Made by a program: the position numbers and the translations under genes. DNA of 64,000 nucleotides from Actinomadura nitritigenes (GTDB lineage Bacteria; Actinomycetota; Actinomycetes; Streptosporangiales; Streptosporangiaceae): the NCBI RefSeq assembly GCF_017573545.1, contig NZ_JAGEOK010000020.1, forward strand, positions 62,001 to 126,000. Reading direction: 5' to 3'. Below the pieces are notes generated by a model that was given only the letters and a program-made list of their open reading frames with translations, had not been told where the DNA came from and did not search any database. Positions 7,653 through 14,744 of the stretch are shown one piece after another; the first letter of the stretch is position 1, and every line of letters begins with the position of its first letter.

Positions 7653-9443
7653 ATGACGGCTGCGCACGAGGTCCGGGGGCAGTTCCGGGCTGTCCAAGGC
7701 ACCCTGGACGACCTCGGCACCCCCCTGGCGGAGGTCACCTTCGTCGTGGTCGACCTGGAGACCACGGGCGGCTCGGCGGCCGACTCGGCCATCACCGAGA
7801 TCGGCGCGGTCAAGGTGCGTGGCGGCGTGGAGCTCGGCGAGCTCGGCACGCTCGTCGACCCCGGCGGCCCGATCCCGCCGTTCATCACCGCGCTGACCGG
7901 TATCACCACGGCGATGGTCACCGCCGCCCCCCGGATGGACGCGGTGCTCCCCGCGTTCCTGGAGTTCGCCCGCGGCTGCGTGCTCGTCGCGCACAACGCC
8001 CCGTTCGACATCGGCTTCCTCAAGGCCGCCTGCGCCGCCCAGGGGTACGCCTGGCCCGCCTTCCCCGTCGTCGACACCGTCGACCTCGCGCGCCGCGTCC
8101 TCGGCAAGGACGAGGTGCCCAACTGCAAGCTCGGCACCCTCGCCCGGTTCTTCCGCACCCGCACCGAGCCGACGCACCGCGCCCTCGCCGACGCCCGCGC
8201 CACCGTCGAGGTCCTGCACGGCCTCATCGAGCGGCTCGGCTCCTTCGGCGTCACCTCCCTGGAGGAACTGCGCGGCTTCGCCAAGGCGCCCACCCCCGAG
8301 CAGCGCCGCAAGCGCCACCTCGCCGACGACGTGCCGAGCACGCCCGGCGTCTACCTGTTCGAGGACGCCGCCGGAGAGATCCTCTACGTCGGCAAGAGCG
8401 GCGACCTGCGGTCCCGCGTGCGCAGCTACTTCACCGGCTCGGAGACCCGCTGGCGCGTCCGCGAGATGGTCGGCCTCGCCGAGCGCGTCCGCACCATCGT
8501 CTGCGCCACCGGCCTGGAGGCCGAGGTCCGCGAGCTGCGGCTCATCGCCGAGCACAAGCCCCGCTACAACCGGCGCTCCAAGTTCCCCGAGCGCGCCATC
8601 TGGCTGAAGCTGACCGCCGAGCCGTTCCCGCGGCTGTCGATCGTCCGGGAGTGCCGCGACGACGGCGCCCGCTACCTCGGCCCCATCTCGTCCCGGCGGC
8701 AGGCCGAGGAGGCCCGCGCCGCGCTGCACGAGGCCGTCCCGCTGCGCCAGTGCACCCAGCGGCTCACCGTCCGGCTCATCGAGCGCGGCCGCGCCCGCAC
8801 CTGCGCGCTCGCCGACCTCGGCCGCTGCGGCGCGCCCTGCGACGGACGCGAGTCGCCCGACGCCTACGCCGTGCACGCCGAGACCGCCCGCGCGATCATG
8901 GAGGGGGACGTGCGGCCCGTCGTGGCCGCCGCGCAGGTCCGCATCGACCGGCTCGCGTCCGAGCTGCGCTACGAGGAGGCCGGCGCGCAGCGCGACCGGC
9001 TCGCCGCGTTCGTCCGCGCCGCCGCCCGCGGCCAGCGGCTCACCGCGCTCGCCCGGCTCCCCGAACTGGTCGCCGCCCGGCCGGGCTTCGACGGCGGCTG
9101 GGAGCTGTCCGTCGTCCGGTACGGGCGGCTCGCCGCGGCGGGGACCGTCCCGCCCCGCGCCCACCCCCGCCCCTACGTCGACGCCCTCATCGCCACCGCC
9201 GAGACCGTCTTCCCGCCCGCCGGCGGCGCCCCCGGCGGCGTGGCGCTCGGCGCGCCGCCGTCGTCCGGCGCCACCGCCGAGGAGATGGAGTGCGTGCTGC
9301 GCTGGCTCGACCTGCCGGGCGTCCGGCTCGTCGAGCTGGACGGCGCCTGGACGTGCCCGGCGCACGGCGCCGAGGGCCTGCGGACGTGGATCGACAACGC
9401 CTACGCGAGCCACGACCCCGAAGCCCGCCAGGGAAGGCGCTGA
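7653..9443 (+). CDS. DEDDh 3'-5' exonuclease fused to a GIY-YIG nuclease (UvrC/Cho-like)
   Basis: A 596-residue two-nuclease fusion. The N-terminal half is a DnaQ/DEDDh exonuclease: Asp34 and Glu36 in VDLETTGG, then AHNAPFDIGFLKA, then the HRALADA block near 175. The C-terminal half starts with a GIY-YIG domain, GVY at 232-234 and YVG at 245-247 followed by KSGDLRSRV, and continues with a UvrC-like region including a Cys-rich TCALADLGRCGAPCDG block. Proteins of this layout are common in actinobacteria (Rv2191 type) and probably act in DNA repair, with the exonuclease trimming near the nick made by the GIY-YIG part; the exact role is not established. It diverges from the NYN gene and is followed after 61 bases by the rhomboid gene. 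Confidence 0.92.
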   Translation: MTAAHEVRGQFRAVQGTLDDLGTPLAEVTFVVVDLETTGGSAADSAITEIGAVKVRGGVELGELGTLVDPGGPIPPFITALTGITTAMVTAAPRMDAVLPAFLEFARGCVLVAHNAPFDIGFLKAACAAQGYAWPAFPVVDTVDLARRVLGKDEVPNCKLGTLARFFRTRTEPTHRALADARATVEVLHGLIERLGSFGVTSLEELRGFAKAPTPEQRRKRHLADDVPSTPGVYLFEDAAGEILYVGKSGDLRSRVRSYFTGSETRWRVREMVGLAERVRTIVCATGLEAEVRELRLIAEHKPRYNRRSKFPERAIWLKLTAEPFPRLSIVRECRDDGARYLGPISSRRQAEEARAALHEAVPLRQCTQRLTVRLIERGRARTCALADLGRCGAPCDGRESPDAYAVHAETARAIMEGDVRPVVAAAQVRIDRLASELRYEEAGAQRDRLAAFVRAAARGQRLTALARLPELVAARPGFDGGWELSVVRYGRLAAAGTVPPRAHPRPYVDALIATAETVFPPAGGAPGGVALGAPPSSGATAEEMECVLRWLDLPGVRLVELDGAWTCPAHGAEGLRTWIDNAYASHDPEARQGRR

Positions 9444-9504
9444 CGGGCCGGGCCGCCCACTAAGGTGACGGTGGACACCCCGCGCCCGGAGAGGACGACC
9501 CCGC

Positions 9505-10254
9505 ATGGCCCTGCCTCTCTACGACAGCCAGCCCGCCCGGCGCGTCCCGTGGGTGACGTACCTGCTGATCGCGGTGAACGTCGTGGTGTTCCTCATGACC
9601 CCGATGTCCAACTTCGCCACCTGGTACGGCAAGGGCGCCGTCCGCGAGTGCAAGGCCGCCGAGTTCACCTACGAGTACGGCGCCGTGCCCAAGGAGTTGA
9701 CCACCGGCGACCAGCAGCCGCTGCCGGCCGACGTCACCGGCCAGTGCGGGCCCGCCGACTACCACAAGGCCCCGTGGACGTCGGCGTTCACCTCGATGTT
9801 CCTGCACTCCGGCGCGATGCACCTGCTCGGCAACCTGGTCTTCCTGTTCGTCGTCGGCATGGGCGTCGAGGACCGCCTCGGACGATGGCGCTTCCTGCTC
9901 AGCTACCTCGCGTTCGGGCTCGTCGCCGTCTACGGCTTCGCCTGGACCTCGCCCGACTCCACGGTCCCGCTCATCGGCGCGTCCGGCGCGATCGCCGGGG
10001 TGATGGGCGCCTACGTGATCCTCAACCCGCGCGGCCGGGTCGTCAGCTACGTGCCGCCGATCATCGTCCTGCGGCTGCCCGTCTGGGTGCTGCTCGGGTA
10101 CTGGTTCATCCTGCAGTGGCTGTCGCTGGGCGACAAGGAGAGCAGCGTCGCGTACACGGCGCACATCTACGGCTTCTCCGCCGGCGTGCTGTTCGCGCTG
10201 CTGGCCCGCCGCGCGGGCCGCACCCGCCGCATCGCGGCCCTCAGCCGGACCTGA
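9505..10254 (+). CDS. Rhomboid-family intramembrane serine protease
   Basis: The 249-residue polytopic membrane protein has the rhomboid dyad: Ser160 in IGASGAIAGVMG and His220 in TAHIYGFSAG. The HSGAMHLLGNLVFL segment near 101-115 is the usual second-helix signature. A long loop (about 38-92) with two cysteines (49 and 81) lies between the first two membrane helices. Rhomboids cleave transmembrane helices of other proteins; the substrate here is unknown. A GGAGAGGA ribosome site precedes the ATG. The stop codon abuts the right end of the tnpB element, so the element lies immediately behind this gene without breaking it. Confidence 0.92.
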   Translation: MALPLYDSQPARRVPWVTYLLIAVNVVVFLMTPMSNFATWYGKGAVRECKAAEFTYEYGAVPKELTTGDQQPLPADVTGQCGPADYHKAPWTSAFTSMFLHSGAMHLLGNLVFLFVVGMGVEDRLGRWRFLLSYLAFGLVAVYGFAWTSPDSTVPLIGASGAIAGVMGAYVILNPRGRVVSYVPPIIVLRLPVWVLLGYWFILQWLSLGDKESSVAYTAHIYGFSAGVLFALLARRAGRTRRIAALSRT

Positions 10255-11480
10255 TTGACATCCTCGCCCTCAGAGGGCGATTCCCGCCTGCCGTGGCACG
10301 GCTTCGGATGGGTTCCTGCTTCGCCGCGCTGCGCCGGGGGGCCCGGTCTTACCTGCGCTCCACAGGCTGTCACGGCCAGTCCGGCCGCCTTCGCGATGTT
10401 GACCGCCGCGTTGCCGTCTCTGTCGAGGACGGAGCCGCACATCCCACACGTCCATGCGCGGATATGCAGGGGCTTGGGGCCGTCCTTGACGCCGCACACA
10501 GCGCACATCTGGCTGGTGGGCTCGAACCGGTCGATCCGGTGGAACGTCCTGCCGTATCGGGCGGCCTTGTATTCCAGCATGCCCACGAATGCCGACCATC
10601 CCGCATCGTGAACCGACTTGCCCAGGCTTGTGCGAGCAAGCCCCTTGACCGCCAGGTCTTCCACCGCGATGGCTTGGTTCTCGCGGATCAGCTTGGTGGA
10701 GAGCTGGTGGTGAAACTCACGCCTTGCGTCCGCCACGCGGGCATGTGCCCGGGCGACGCGACGCCTGGCCTTGTCTCTGTTCTTGCTGCCTCTGGACTTG
10801 CGGGACAGGGAGCGCTGGTCCTTCTTGAGCCGCTTCTCGGCCCGGCGAAGGAAGCGCGGGTTGTCGATCTTGGTCCCGTCGGAGAGGACGGCGAAATGGC
10901 CTAGGCCGAGGTCAACGCCGATCTCGGACGTGCTGGCGGGCAGCGTCTCCTCGGGGCCGGTCTCCACGACGAAGGATGCGAAGTACCTGTTGGCTGAGTC
11001 CTTGATGATCGTCACCGTGGAGGGCGGGGACGGCAACCTGCGCGACCACTTCACGGGAATGTCGCCGACCTTGGGAAGTCGGAGTTTTTCACATGAGGTG
11101 ATTCTCCATCCAGCGTTCGCGGTGAATCGGATCGCCTGCCGGGTGTCCCGCTTGGACTTGAAGCGAGGCGGCCCGGTCTTCGAGTGCTTGCCCTTCAGGC
11201 CATCGAAGAAGTTCCGGTATGCGGCATCCAGATCCCATAGGGACTGCTGCAAGATTACGGAGGAGACTTCGGTGAGCCATGCTCGCTCTGGCGTCTTCTT
11301 GGCCGTGGTGAGCTGCCTGGACAGTTCGCCCGAGGTGATGAACGGCAGCCCGGCCGCGCGGGCGGCCTCACGGGCACGTAGGGCGTCGTTGAAGACCACT
11401 CGCGCACACCCGAACGCGCGGGCCAGGGCAGCGCGCTGAGGCCCGCTCGGGTACAGGCGGAACCTATACCTGAGCTGCAC
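10167..11480 (-). CDS. tnpB: TnpB, RNA-guided nuclease of an IS605-type element
   Basis: TnpB is the ancestor-type relative of Cas12 and cuts DNA guided by an RNA made from the element's right end. All catalytic parts look intact. Counting from the GTG start these are RuvC Asp190 (IGVDLGLGHF), Glu274 (AVEDLAVKGL) and Asp355 (LDRDGNAAVN), with zinc-ribbon cysteines 326, 329, 345 and 348. I chose GTG 11480 because a TACAAT box ends seven bases before it, giving a leaderless mRNA; ATG 11489 overlaps that box. The frame runs through the element's right end into antisense of the rhomboid gene, so the last about 30 codons are host sequence. A decayed tnpA lies divergently upstream. Confidence 0.9.
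   Translation of the reverse strand: MQLRYRFRLYPSGPQRAALARAFGCARVVFNDALRAREAARAAGLPFITSGELSRQLTTAKKTPERAWLTEVSSVILQQSLWDLDAAYRNFFDGLKGKHSKTGPPRFKSKRDTRQAIRFTANAGWRITSCEKLRLPKVGDIPVKWSRRLPSPPSTVTIIKDSANRYFASFVVETGPEETLPASTSEIGVDLGLGHFAVLSDGTKIDNPRFLRRAEKRLKKDQRSLSRKSRGSKNRDKARRRVARAHARVADARREFHHQLSTKLIRENQAIAVEDLAVKGLARTSLGKSVHDAGWSAFVGMLEYKAARYGRTFHRIDRFEPTSQMCAVCGVKDGPKPLHIRAWTCGMCGSVLDRDGNAAVNIAKAAGLAVTACGAQVRPGPPAQRGEAGTHPKPCHGRRESPSEGEDVNQVRLRAAMRRVRPARRASSANSTPAEKP
10255..10400 (-). ncRNA. Predicted omega RNA (guide RNA scaffold) of TnpB
   Basis: In IS605-type elements the 3' end of the tnpB transcript folds into the scaffold RNA, ending exactly at the right end, and the next 16-20 bases of flanking DNA serve as guide. 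Here the scaffold would finish with the hairpin at 10264-10280 and the end at 10255. The guide would be the minus-strand sequence of about 10235-10254, which begins TCAGGTCCGG and covers the rhomboid stop codon. The 5' limit is a guess. Confidence 0.45.
10264..10280 (-). repeat. Right-end hairpin of the IS605-type element
   Basis: A 6-bp stem, TCGCCC with GGGCGA, and a 5-base loop lies just inside the GAGGATGTCAA terminus. Such subterminal hairpins are bound by TnpA in IS200/IS605 elements. Confidence 0.7.
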
Positions 11481-11520
11481 GGTGACCATTGTACAGATTT
11501 GGTCACGCGCCACACGTGAA

Positions 11521-11740
11521 TTCGAATCCCGGCACACGTATTGGTTGCTATGTCGCCTACTTTCTTTAAGTCCATTTCCGTTTCGTTGCGACGTATCGGC
11601 AGGACTCGCTGTCCGAGGCCATGCAGGCGCGCTGCGAAGAGATCGTGCGGGGGGCTTGCGCGGACTTCGAGGCCGAACCGAAGCGCTACGGCGAGGATGC
11701 TCGCGTGCGCCCAGTCACATGTGCACTGCTACCTGCGGGG
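11521..11740 (+). pseudogene. Decayed IS200/IS605 tyrosine (HUH) transposase tnpA
   Basis: In one frame the sequence reads FRFVATYRQDSLSEAMQARC and continues CEEIVRGACADFEAE, which closely resembles the start of TnpA proteins (VFVTKYRRD...EMLTRCEEIMREVCADFEAE). A TAA stop interrupts it at 11567. Further on a frameshift is needed to reach SHVHCYL, the remains of the HUH motif (HVH at 11718-11726). The rest of the gene, including the catalytic Tyr, is gone. TnpA is therefore inactive. Confidence 0.75.
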
Positions 11741-11795
11741 CGGCTGTCACTGGCATCACCGCTGGTCCGATCGGGATCCTGGGCAAGATCGAAGG

Positions 11796-11801
11796 TAGAC
11801 T
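11796..11801 (+). promoter_or_regulatory. -10 box before the Lrp-type gene
   Basis: TAGACT lies 32 bases before the GTG start, with a GGGGAGGGG ribosome site in between. No convincing -35 box is seen. Confidence 0.35.
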
Positions 11802-11833
11802 CCGGGGGCGTCCGAACCCAGGGGAGGGGCCCA

Positions 11834-12121
11834 GTGGTCACAGCGATCGTGTTCGTCAAGGCCGACGTCGCGCGCATCCACGAGGTGGCCGAGACGATCG
11901 CCGCGCTGGACGGGGTCAGCGAGGTCTACTCGGTCACCGGCGAGCACGATCTGATGGCGATGGTCCGCGTCCGCCGCCACGACGAGCTCAACGACGTGAT
12001 CCCCGGCCGGGTCAACAAGGTCCCCGGCGTCCTCGGAACCGAGACCCACATCGCGTTCCGCACCTATTCCAAGCACGACCTCGACGCCGCCTTCGCCCTG
12101 GGCCTGCCCGACGCCGACTAA
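11834..12121 (+). CDS. Stand-alone Lrp/AsnC ligand-binding (RAM) domain protein
   Basis: The 95-residue protein is just the effector-binding half of an Lrp/AsnC regulator, with the alpha-beta pattern TAIVFVKAD...SVTGEHDLMAMVRVRRHDELNDVI typical of RAM domains. It has no helix-turn-helix. Single-domain RAM proteins bind amino acids and can modulate full-length Lrp regulators by forming mixed oligomers; whether this one does is unknown. The GTG start has a GGGGAGGGG site. Its usual actinobacterial position is near trpD; here a regulator and ABC transporter block lies between them. Confidence 0.9.
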   Translation: MVTAIVFVKADVARIHEVAETIAALDGVSEVYSVTGEHDLMAMVRVRRHDELNDVIPGRVNKVPGVLGTETHIAFRTYSKHDLDAAFALGLPDAD

Positions 12122-12138
12122 CCGGGCGCCCGGGCGGC

Positions 12139-12831
12139 CTACGCGGCGGTGATCAGGCTCAGGGAGAGGTCGCCGCAGGGGTGGGCGGTGTGGCCGGGGC
12201 GGCCGCGGTAGACGGCGCCGGGAGGCCACGTGGCGGTGTTGGACGCCATCACGCGGCCCGGGGCGTTGACCACGAAGGCGGGCGCGGGGATCTCGCGCAG
12301 CACCGGGACGACCTCGTGCTCGAACGTGCGGGCGAACACGTCCGCCGCGGCGACGCCGGCGAACTCCCCGTCCACGCGGACCGGAGCCGACAGCGTGAGG
12401 ACGTACTCGTCGCTGCACAGGTAGTCGACGTAGGGGCCGCAGACGGTCTTCTCGGCGCCGCCCTCCGGTCCGGTGAACCAGTCCCAGGCGGTGTAGTCGT
12501 ACAGGGCGCTGCTCTCGGGGTTCAGGTCGCGCAGCAGCTGGGACGGGCCGGTGGGGCCGGCCTGCCACCACTCCAGGTACCAGGCGGCGTCGGCGAGCAG
12601 CCGGGGCGCGGCGATGAAGCCGAGGCCGCACACCAGGGGGCCGAGCCGGGGGAGCAGCAGGGGGCGCAGGGCGGCGAGGTCGGCGCGGGCCGGGACGCGG
12701 CCGGCGTCGCGCACCTCCCGCAGCAGCCGCGCCGAGGCGTCGCGGATCTCGGCGACCGTGCCGAAGACGGCGTCGAGGGTCGCGTGCACGCGGTCCGCCG
12801 CCGCACCGGCGGACGGTGGCTCGGGGGGCAT
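12139..12831 (-). CDS. Cytosolic Cache-domain sensor protein
   Basis: The 230-residue protein resembles PDC/Cache small-molecule-binding domains, notably CGPYVDYLCSDEYVLTLSAP followed by VRVDGEFAGVAAADVFAR, which fits the ligand-binding strand and loop. There is no signal peptide or membrane helix, so it should act inside the cell, which is unusual because most Cache domains face outwards. I chose ATG 12831, preceded by GAGGTGG, rather than an upstream start inside the GntR gene. It lies 16 bases after the GntR stop and forms an operon with it, divergent from a polyamine-type importer. It may sense the transported substrate or its product; that is inference. Confidence 0.75.
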   Translation of the reverse strand: MPPEPPSAGAAADRVHATLDAVFGTVAEIRDASARLLREVRDAGRVPARADLAALRPLLLPRLGPLVCGLGFIAAPRLLADAAWYLEWWQAGPTGPSQLLRDLNPESSALYDYTAWDWFTGPEGGAEKTVCGPYVDYLCSDEYVLTLSAPVRVDGEFAGVAAADVFARTFEHEVVPVLREIPAPAFVVNAPGRVMASNTATWPPGAVYRGRPGHTAHPCGDLSLSLITAA

Positions 12832-12847
12832 GGGGGTCCACCTCGGG

Positions 12848-13573
12848 TCAGAGGGTGAGCCGTCGGTCAATCAGACGTTCTATCGCATTCGCGACGTGAC
12901 TTTCAGCGACATCGCGGGCCCGGTCCTCGTCGCCGCGCTCGACGGCGTCGACGATCCGGGCGTGCTGCGCGCGGACGGCGCGGCGGGCGCCCGGCTCGTC
13001 GTGGACGGCCCAGATGAGGGGCCCGATGTCGGCCTGCAGCCGGATCTCCTCGCGGGTGAGCCGGACGGACTGGGACGCGGCGGCGATCTCCAGGTGCAGC
13101 CGGCCGTCCAGCCGGCACATCCGGGGCGCGGCGTCCGGGCGGGTCATCTCGGCGAGGGAGCGGCGCAGCCGGTCGACGTCGCCGGGCAGGGAGCGGCGGG
13201 CGGCCAGCCGGGCGGCGGCGCCGGCGATGGCGGCGTAGTGGTCGCCGAGGTCGCGCAGCTCCTCGGCGGACAGCGGGCGGAGCCGCTCGTCGAGGTCGAA
13301 GGGCCGGGCGGGGGCGCGCACGAAGCTGCCGCCGCCGCGGCCGCGCCGGGTCTCGATGAGCCCCTGCTGACGCAAGGCCATCAGTGCTTCGCGTAGAGTT
13401 ACCGTCGATATCCCGAGATGTCCGGCGAGTTCGGTCTCGCTGGGCAGCTGCTCCCCGTCGTCGAGGAGGCCGAGCGCGATGGCGTCGCCGATCCGCCGCA
13501 CCACGGCGTCGACCCGGGCGGTGTTGTCGACCGGGGCGAACACGACGAGGCGTGCGCCCTCCGCACCGTCCAT
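12848..13573 (-). CDS. GntR-family regulator, FadR/FCD subfamily
   Basis: The 241-residue repressor-type protein has an N-terminal winged helix-turn-helix (LPSETELAGHLGISTVTLRE near 43-62, with RRGRGGGSFV as the wing) and an all-helical FCD effector domain from about 100. Candidate metal or ligand residues include the Asp and His of RLDGRLHLEIA and later His in VHDE and SHVANAIE. It diverges from the ABC importer genes with only 66-78 bases between them, and an operator-like palindrome covers the importer promoter. It most likely represses the importer in the absence of substrate and perhaps its own operon. Confidence 0.9.
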   Translation of the reverse strand: MDGAEGARLVVFAPVDNTARVDAVVRRIGDAIALGLLDDGEQLPSETELAGHLGISTVTLREALMALRQQGLIETRRGRGGGSFVRAPARPFDLDERLRPLSAEELRDLGDHYAAIAGAAARLAARRSLPGDVDRLRRSLAEMTRPDAAPRMCRLDGRLHLEIAAASQSVRLTREEIRLQADIGPLIWAVHDEPGARRAVRAQHARIVDAVERGDEDRARDVAESHVANAIERLIDRRLTL

Positions 13574-13615
13574 GGGCCCCCTCTCCCCGTTGACTCAGTG
13601 ATACCGGATCGTCAC

Positions 13616-13651
13616 TTGAACTAAAACTTATGACTCCATATGTTTTCGTTC
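13616..13651 (+). promoter_or_regulatory. Promoter of the ABC importer operon
   Basis: TTGAAC (13616-13621), a 17-base spacer and TATGTT (13639-13644) form a near-consensus promoter. Seven bases later comes ATG 13652, so the mRNA is probably leaderless. Confidence 0.65.
13623..13646. promoter_or_regulatory. Probable GntR operator palindrome
   Basis: AAAACTTATG and CATATGTTTT form an inverted repeat with ten-base arms, nine of ten matching, around a 4-base spacer. It covers the spacer and -10 box of the importer promoter, exactly where a repressor would block polymerase. Confidence 0.6.
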
Positions 13652-14731
13652 ATGCCGGCTACAGCGGTGAGGATCCGCGATCTGCGCAAGACCTTCGGTG
13701 CCGTCGAGGCGGTGGCGGGCGTCGACCTCGACATCGGGGACGGCGAGTTCTTCTCGATGCTCGGTCCGTCCGGATCCGGCAAGACCACCGTGCTGCGGCT
13801 CATCGCGGGCTTCGAGCGCCCGACGTCCGGGACCGTCGAGCTGGCCGGCCGCGACGTCACCGGCCTCGCCCCGTTCGACCGCGACGTCAACACCGTCTTC
13901 CAGGACTACGCGCTGTTCCCGCACCTGGACGTGCTCCGCAACGTCGAGTACGGGCTGAAGGTGCGGCGGGTGCCGAAGGCCGAGCGCCGCGAGCGGGCGC
14001 TGGAGGCGCTGCGCAGCGTCCGGCTCGACGGGTTCGAGGCGCGCCGGCCCGGTGAGCTGTCGGGCGGGCAGCGCCAGCGGGTCGCGCTGGCGCGCGCGCT
14101 GGTCAACGAGCCGAAGGTCCTGCTGCTGGACGAGCCGCTCGGCGCCCTCGACCTGAAGCTGCGCGAGGAGATGCAGGTCGAGCTGAAGACGATCCAGCGC
14201 CGCGCCGGCATCACGTTCGTGTTCGTCACGCACGACCAGGAGGAGGCGCTGACCCTCAGCGACCGCATCGCGGTCCTCGACGGCGGCCGCGTCCAGCAGG
14301 TCGGCACGCCCGCCGAGGTGTACGAGCACCCGGCGACCGAGTTCGTCGCCGGCTTCGTCGGCACGACCAACCGGATCGGGGACGTCTGCGTGCGGCCGGA
14401 GAAGCTGCGCGTGCGCGTCCTGGACGGCGGCGACGCCCCCGGTGACGGCGAGGCCGCGGCGCCGGACGGCGGGACGGGCGGGCCGGCGGGGGACCGGCAC
14501 GCCGAGGGCACGATCGCCGAGGTCGTCTACGCGGGCGCCGTCACGAGGTTCGTGGTGGACCTGGAGTCCGGCGACCGGGTCGTCGCGCTCCGGCAGAACC
14601 TCGCGGCGTCCCCGGCGGAGGCCACCCGCCATCGCGGCGCCCGCGTCCGGGTCGGCTGGCACGCGGCGCACGAGTTCCGGGTCGCCGGCGCCGCACCGAG
14701 CACTGAAACCCCCGCGAAAACCCCCAACTAA
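13652..14731 (+). CDS. ABC importer ATPase, PotA-like (spermidine/putrescine type)
   Basis: This is the ATP-hydrolysing subunit of a polyamine-type importer, 359 residues from the chosen leaderless ATG; an upstream ATG at 13640 sits inside the -10 box. Walker A is GPSGSGKTT, the signature motif is LSGGQRQR, Walker B is LLLDEPLGALD and the H-loop is FVTHDQEEAL. A C-terminal TOBE-like region starts at about residue 240 (CVRPEKLRV) and contains a Gly/Asp-rich insertion before EGTIAEVVYAG. It is the first gene of a four-gene operon (ATPase, binding protein, two permeases), divergent from the GntR regulator. Substrate class is inferred from family resemblance only. Confidence 0.92.
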   Translation: MPATAVRIRDLRKTFGAVEAVAGVDLDIGDGEFFSMLGPSGSGKTTVLRLIAGFERPTSGTVELAGRDVTGLAPFDRDVNTVFQDYALFPHLDVLRNVEYGLKVRRVPKAERRERALEALRSVRLDGFEARRPGELSGGQRQRVALARALVNEPKVLLLDEPLGALDLKLREEMQVELKTIQRRAGITFVFVTHDQEEALTLSDRIAVLDGGRVQQVGTPAEVYEHPATEFVAGFVGTTNRIGDVCVRPEKLRVRVLDGGDAPGDGEAAAPDGGTGGPAGDRHAEGTIAEVVYAGAVTRFVVDLESGDRVVALRQNLAASPAEATRHRGARVRVGWHAAHEFRVAGAAPSTETPAKTPN

Positions 14732-14744
14732 AGAGGAGTTCCTC

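Larger units (their letters stand above)
10255..11740 (-). mobile_element. IS605-family element, tnpB plus decayed divergent tnpA
   Basis: The right end is clear: on the minus strand it reads GGCGAGGATGTCAA after a short hairpin, the usual terminus of TnpB elements of the IS605/IS1341 type. tnpB (minus) and the tnpA remnant (plus) are divergent, as in IS605 itself. The left end is not recognisable, because the tnpA side has decayed into the region before the Lrp gene; the outer boundary near 11740 is approximate. These elements transpose as single strands and make no target duplication, and none is seen. Confidence 0.75.

Noticed and set aside
7362..9506. A 714-residue minus-strand frame opposite the exonuclease.
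   Set aside because: It is the shadow of a GC-rich gene with clear DEDD and GIY-YIG motifs on the plus strand; its composition is Gly/Ala/Arg noise.
11517..11545. TTCGAATCCCGG resembles the T-loop and 3' half of a tRNA, as if the element sat in a tRNA gene.
   Set aside because: No matching T-stem 5' side, anticodon arm or acceptor stem is present, and the same bases read as the start of the decayed tnpA.
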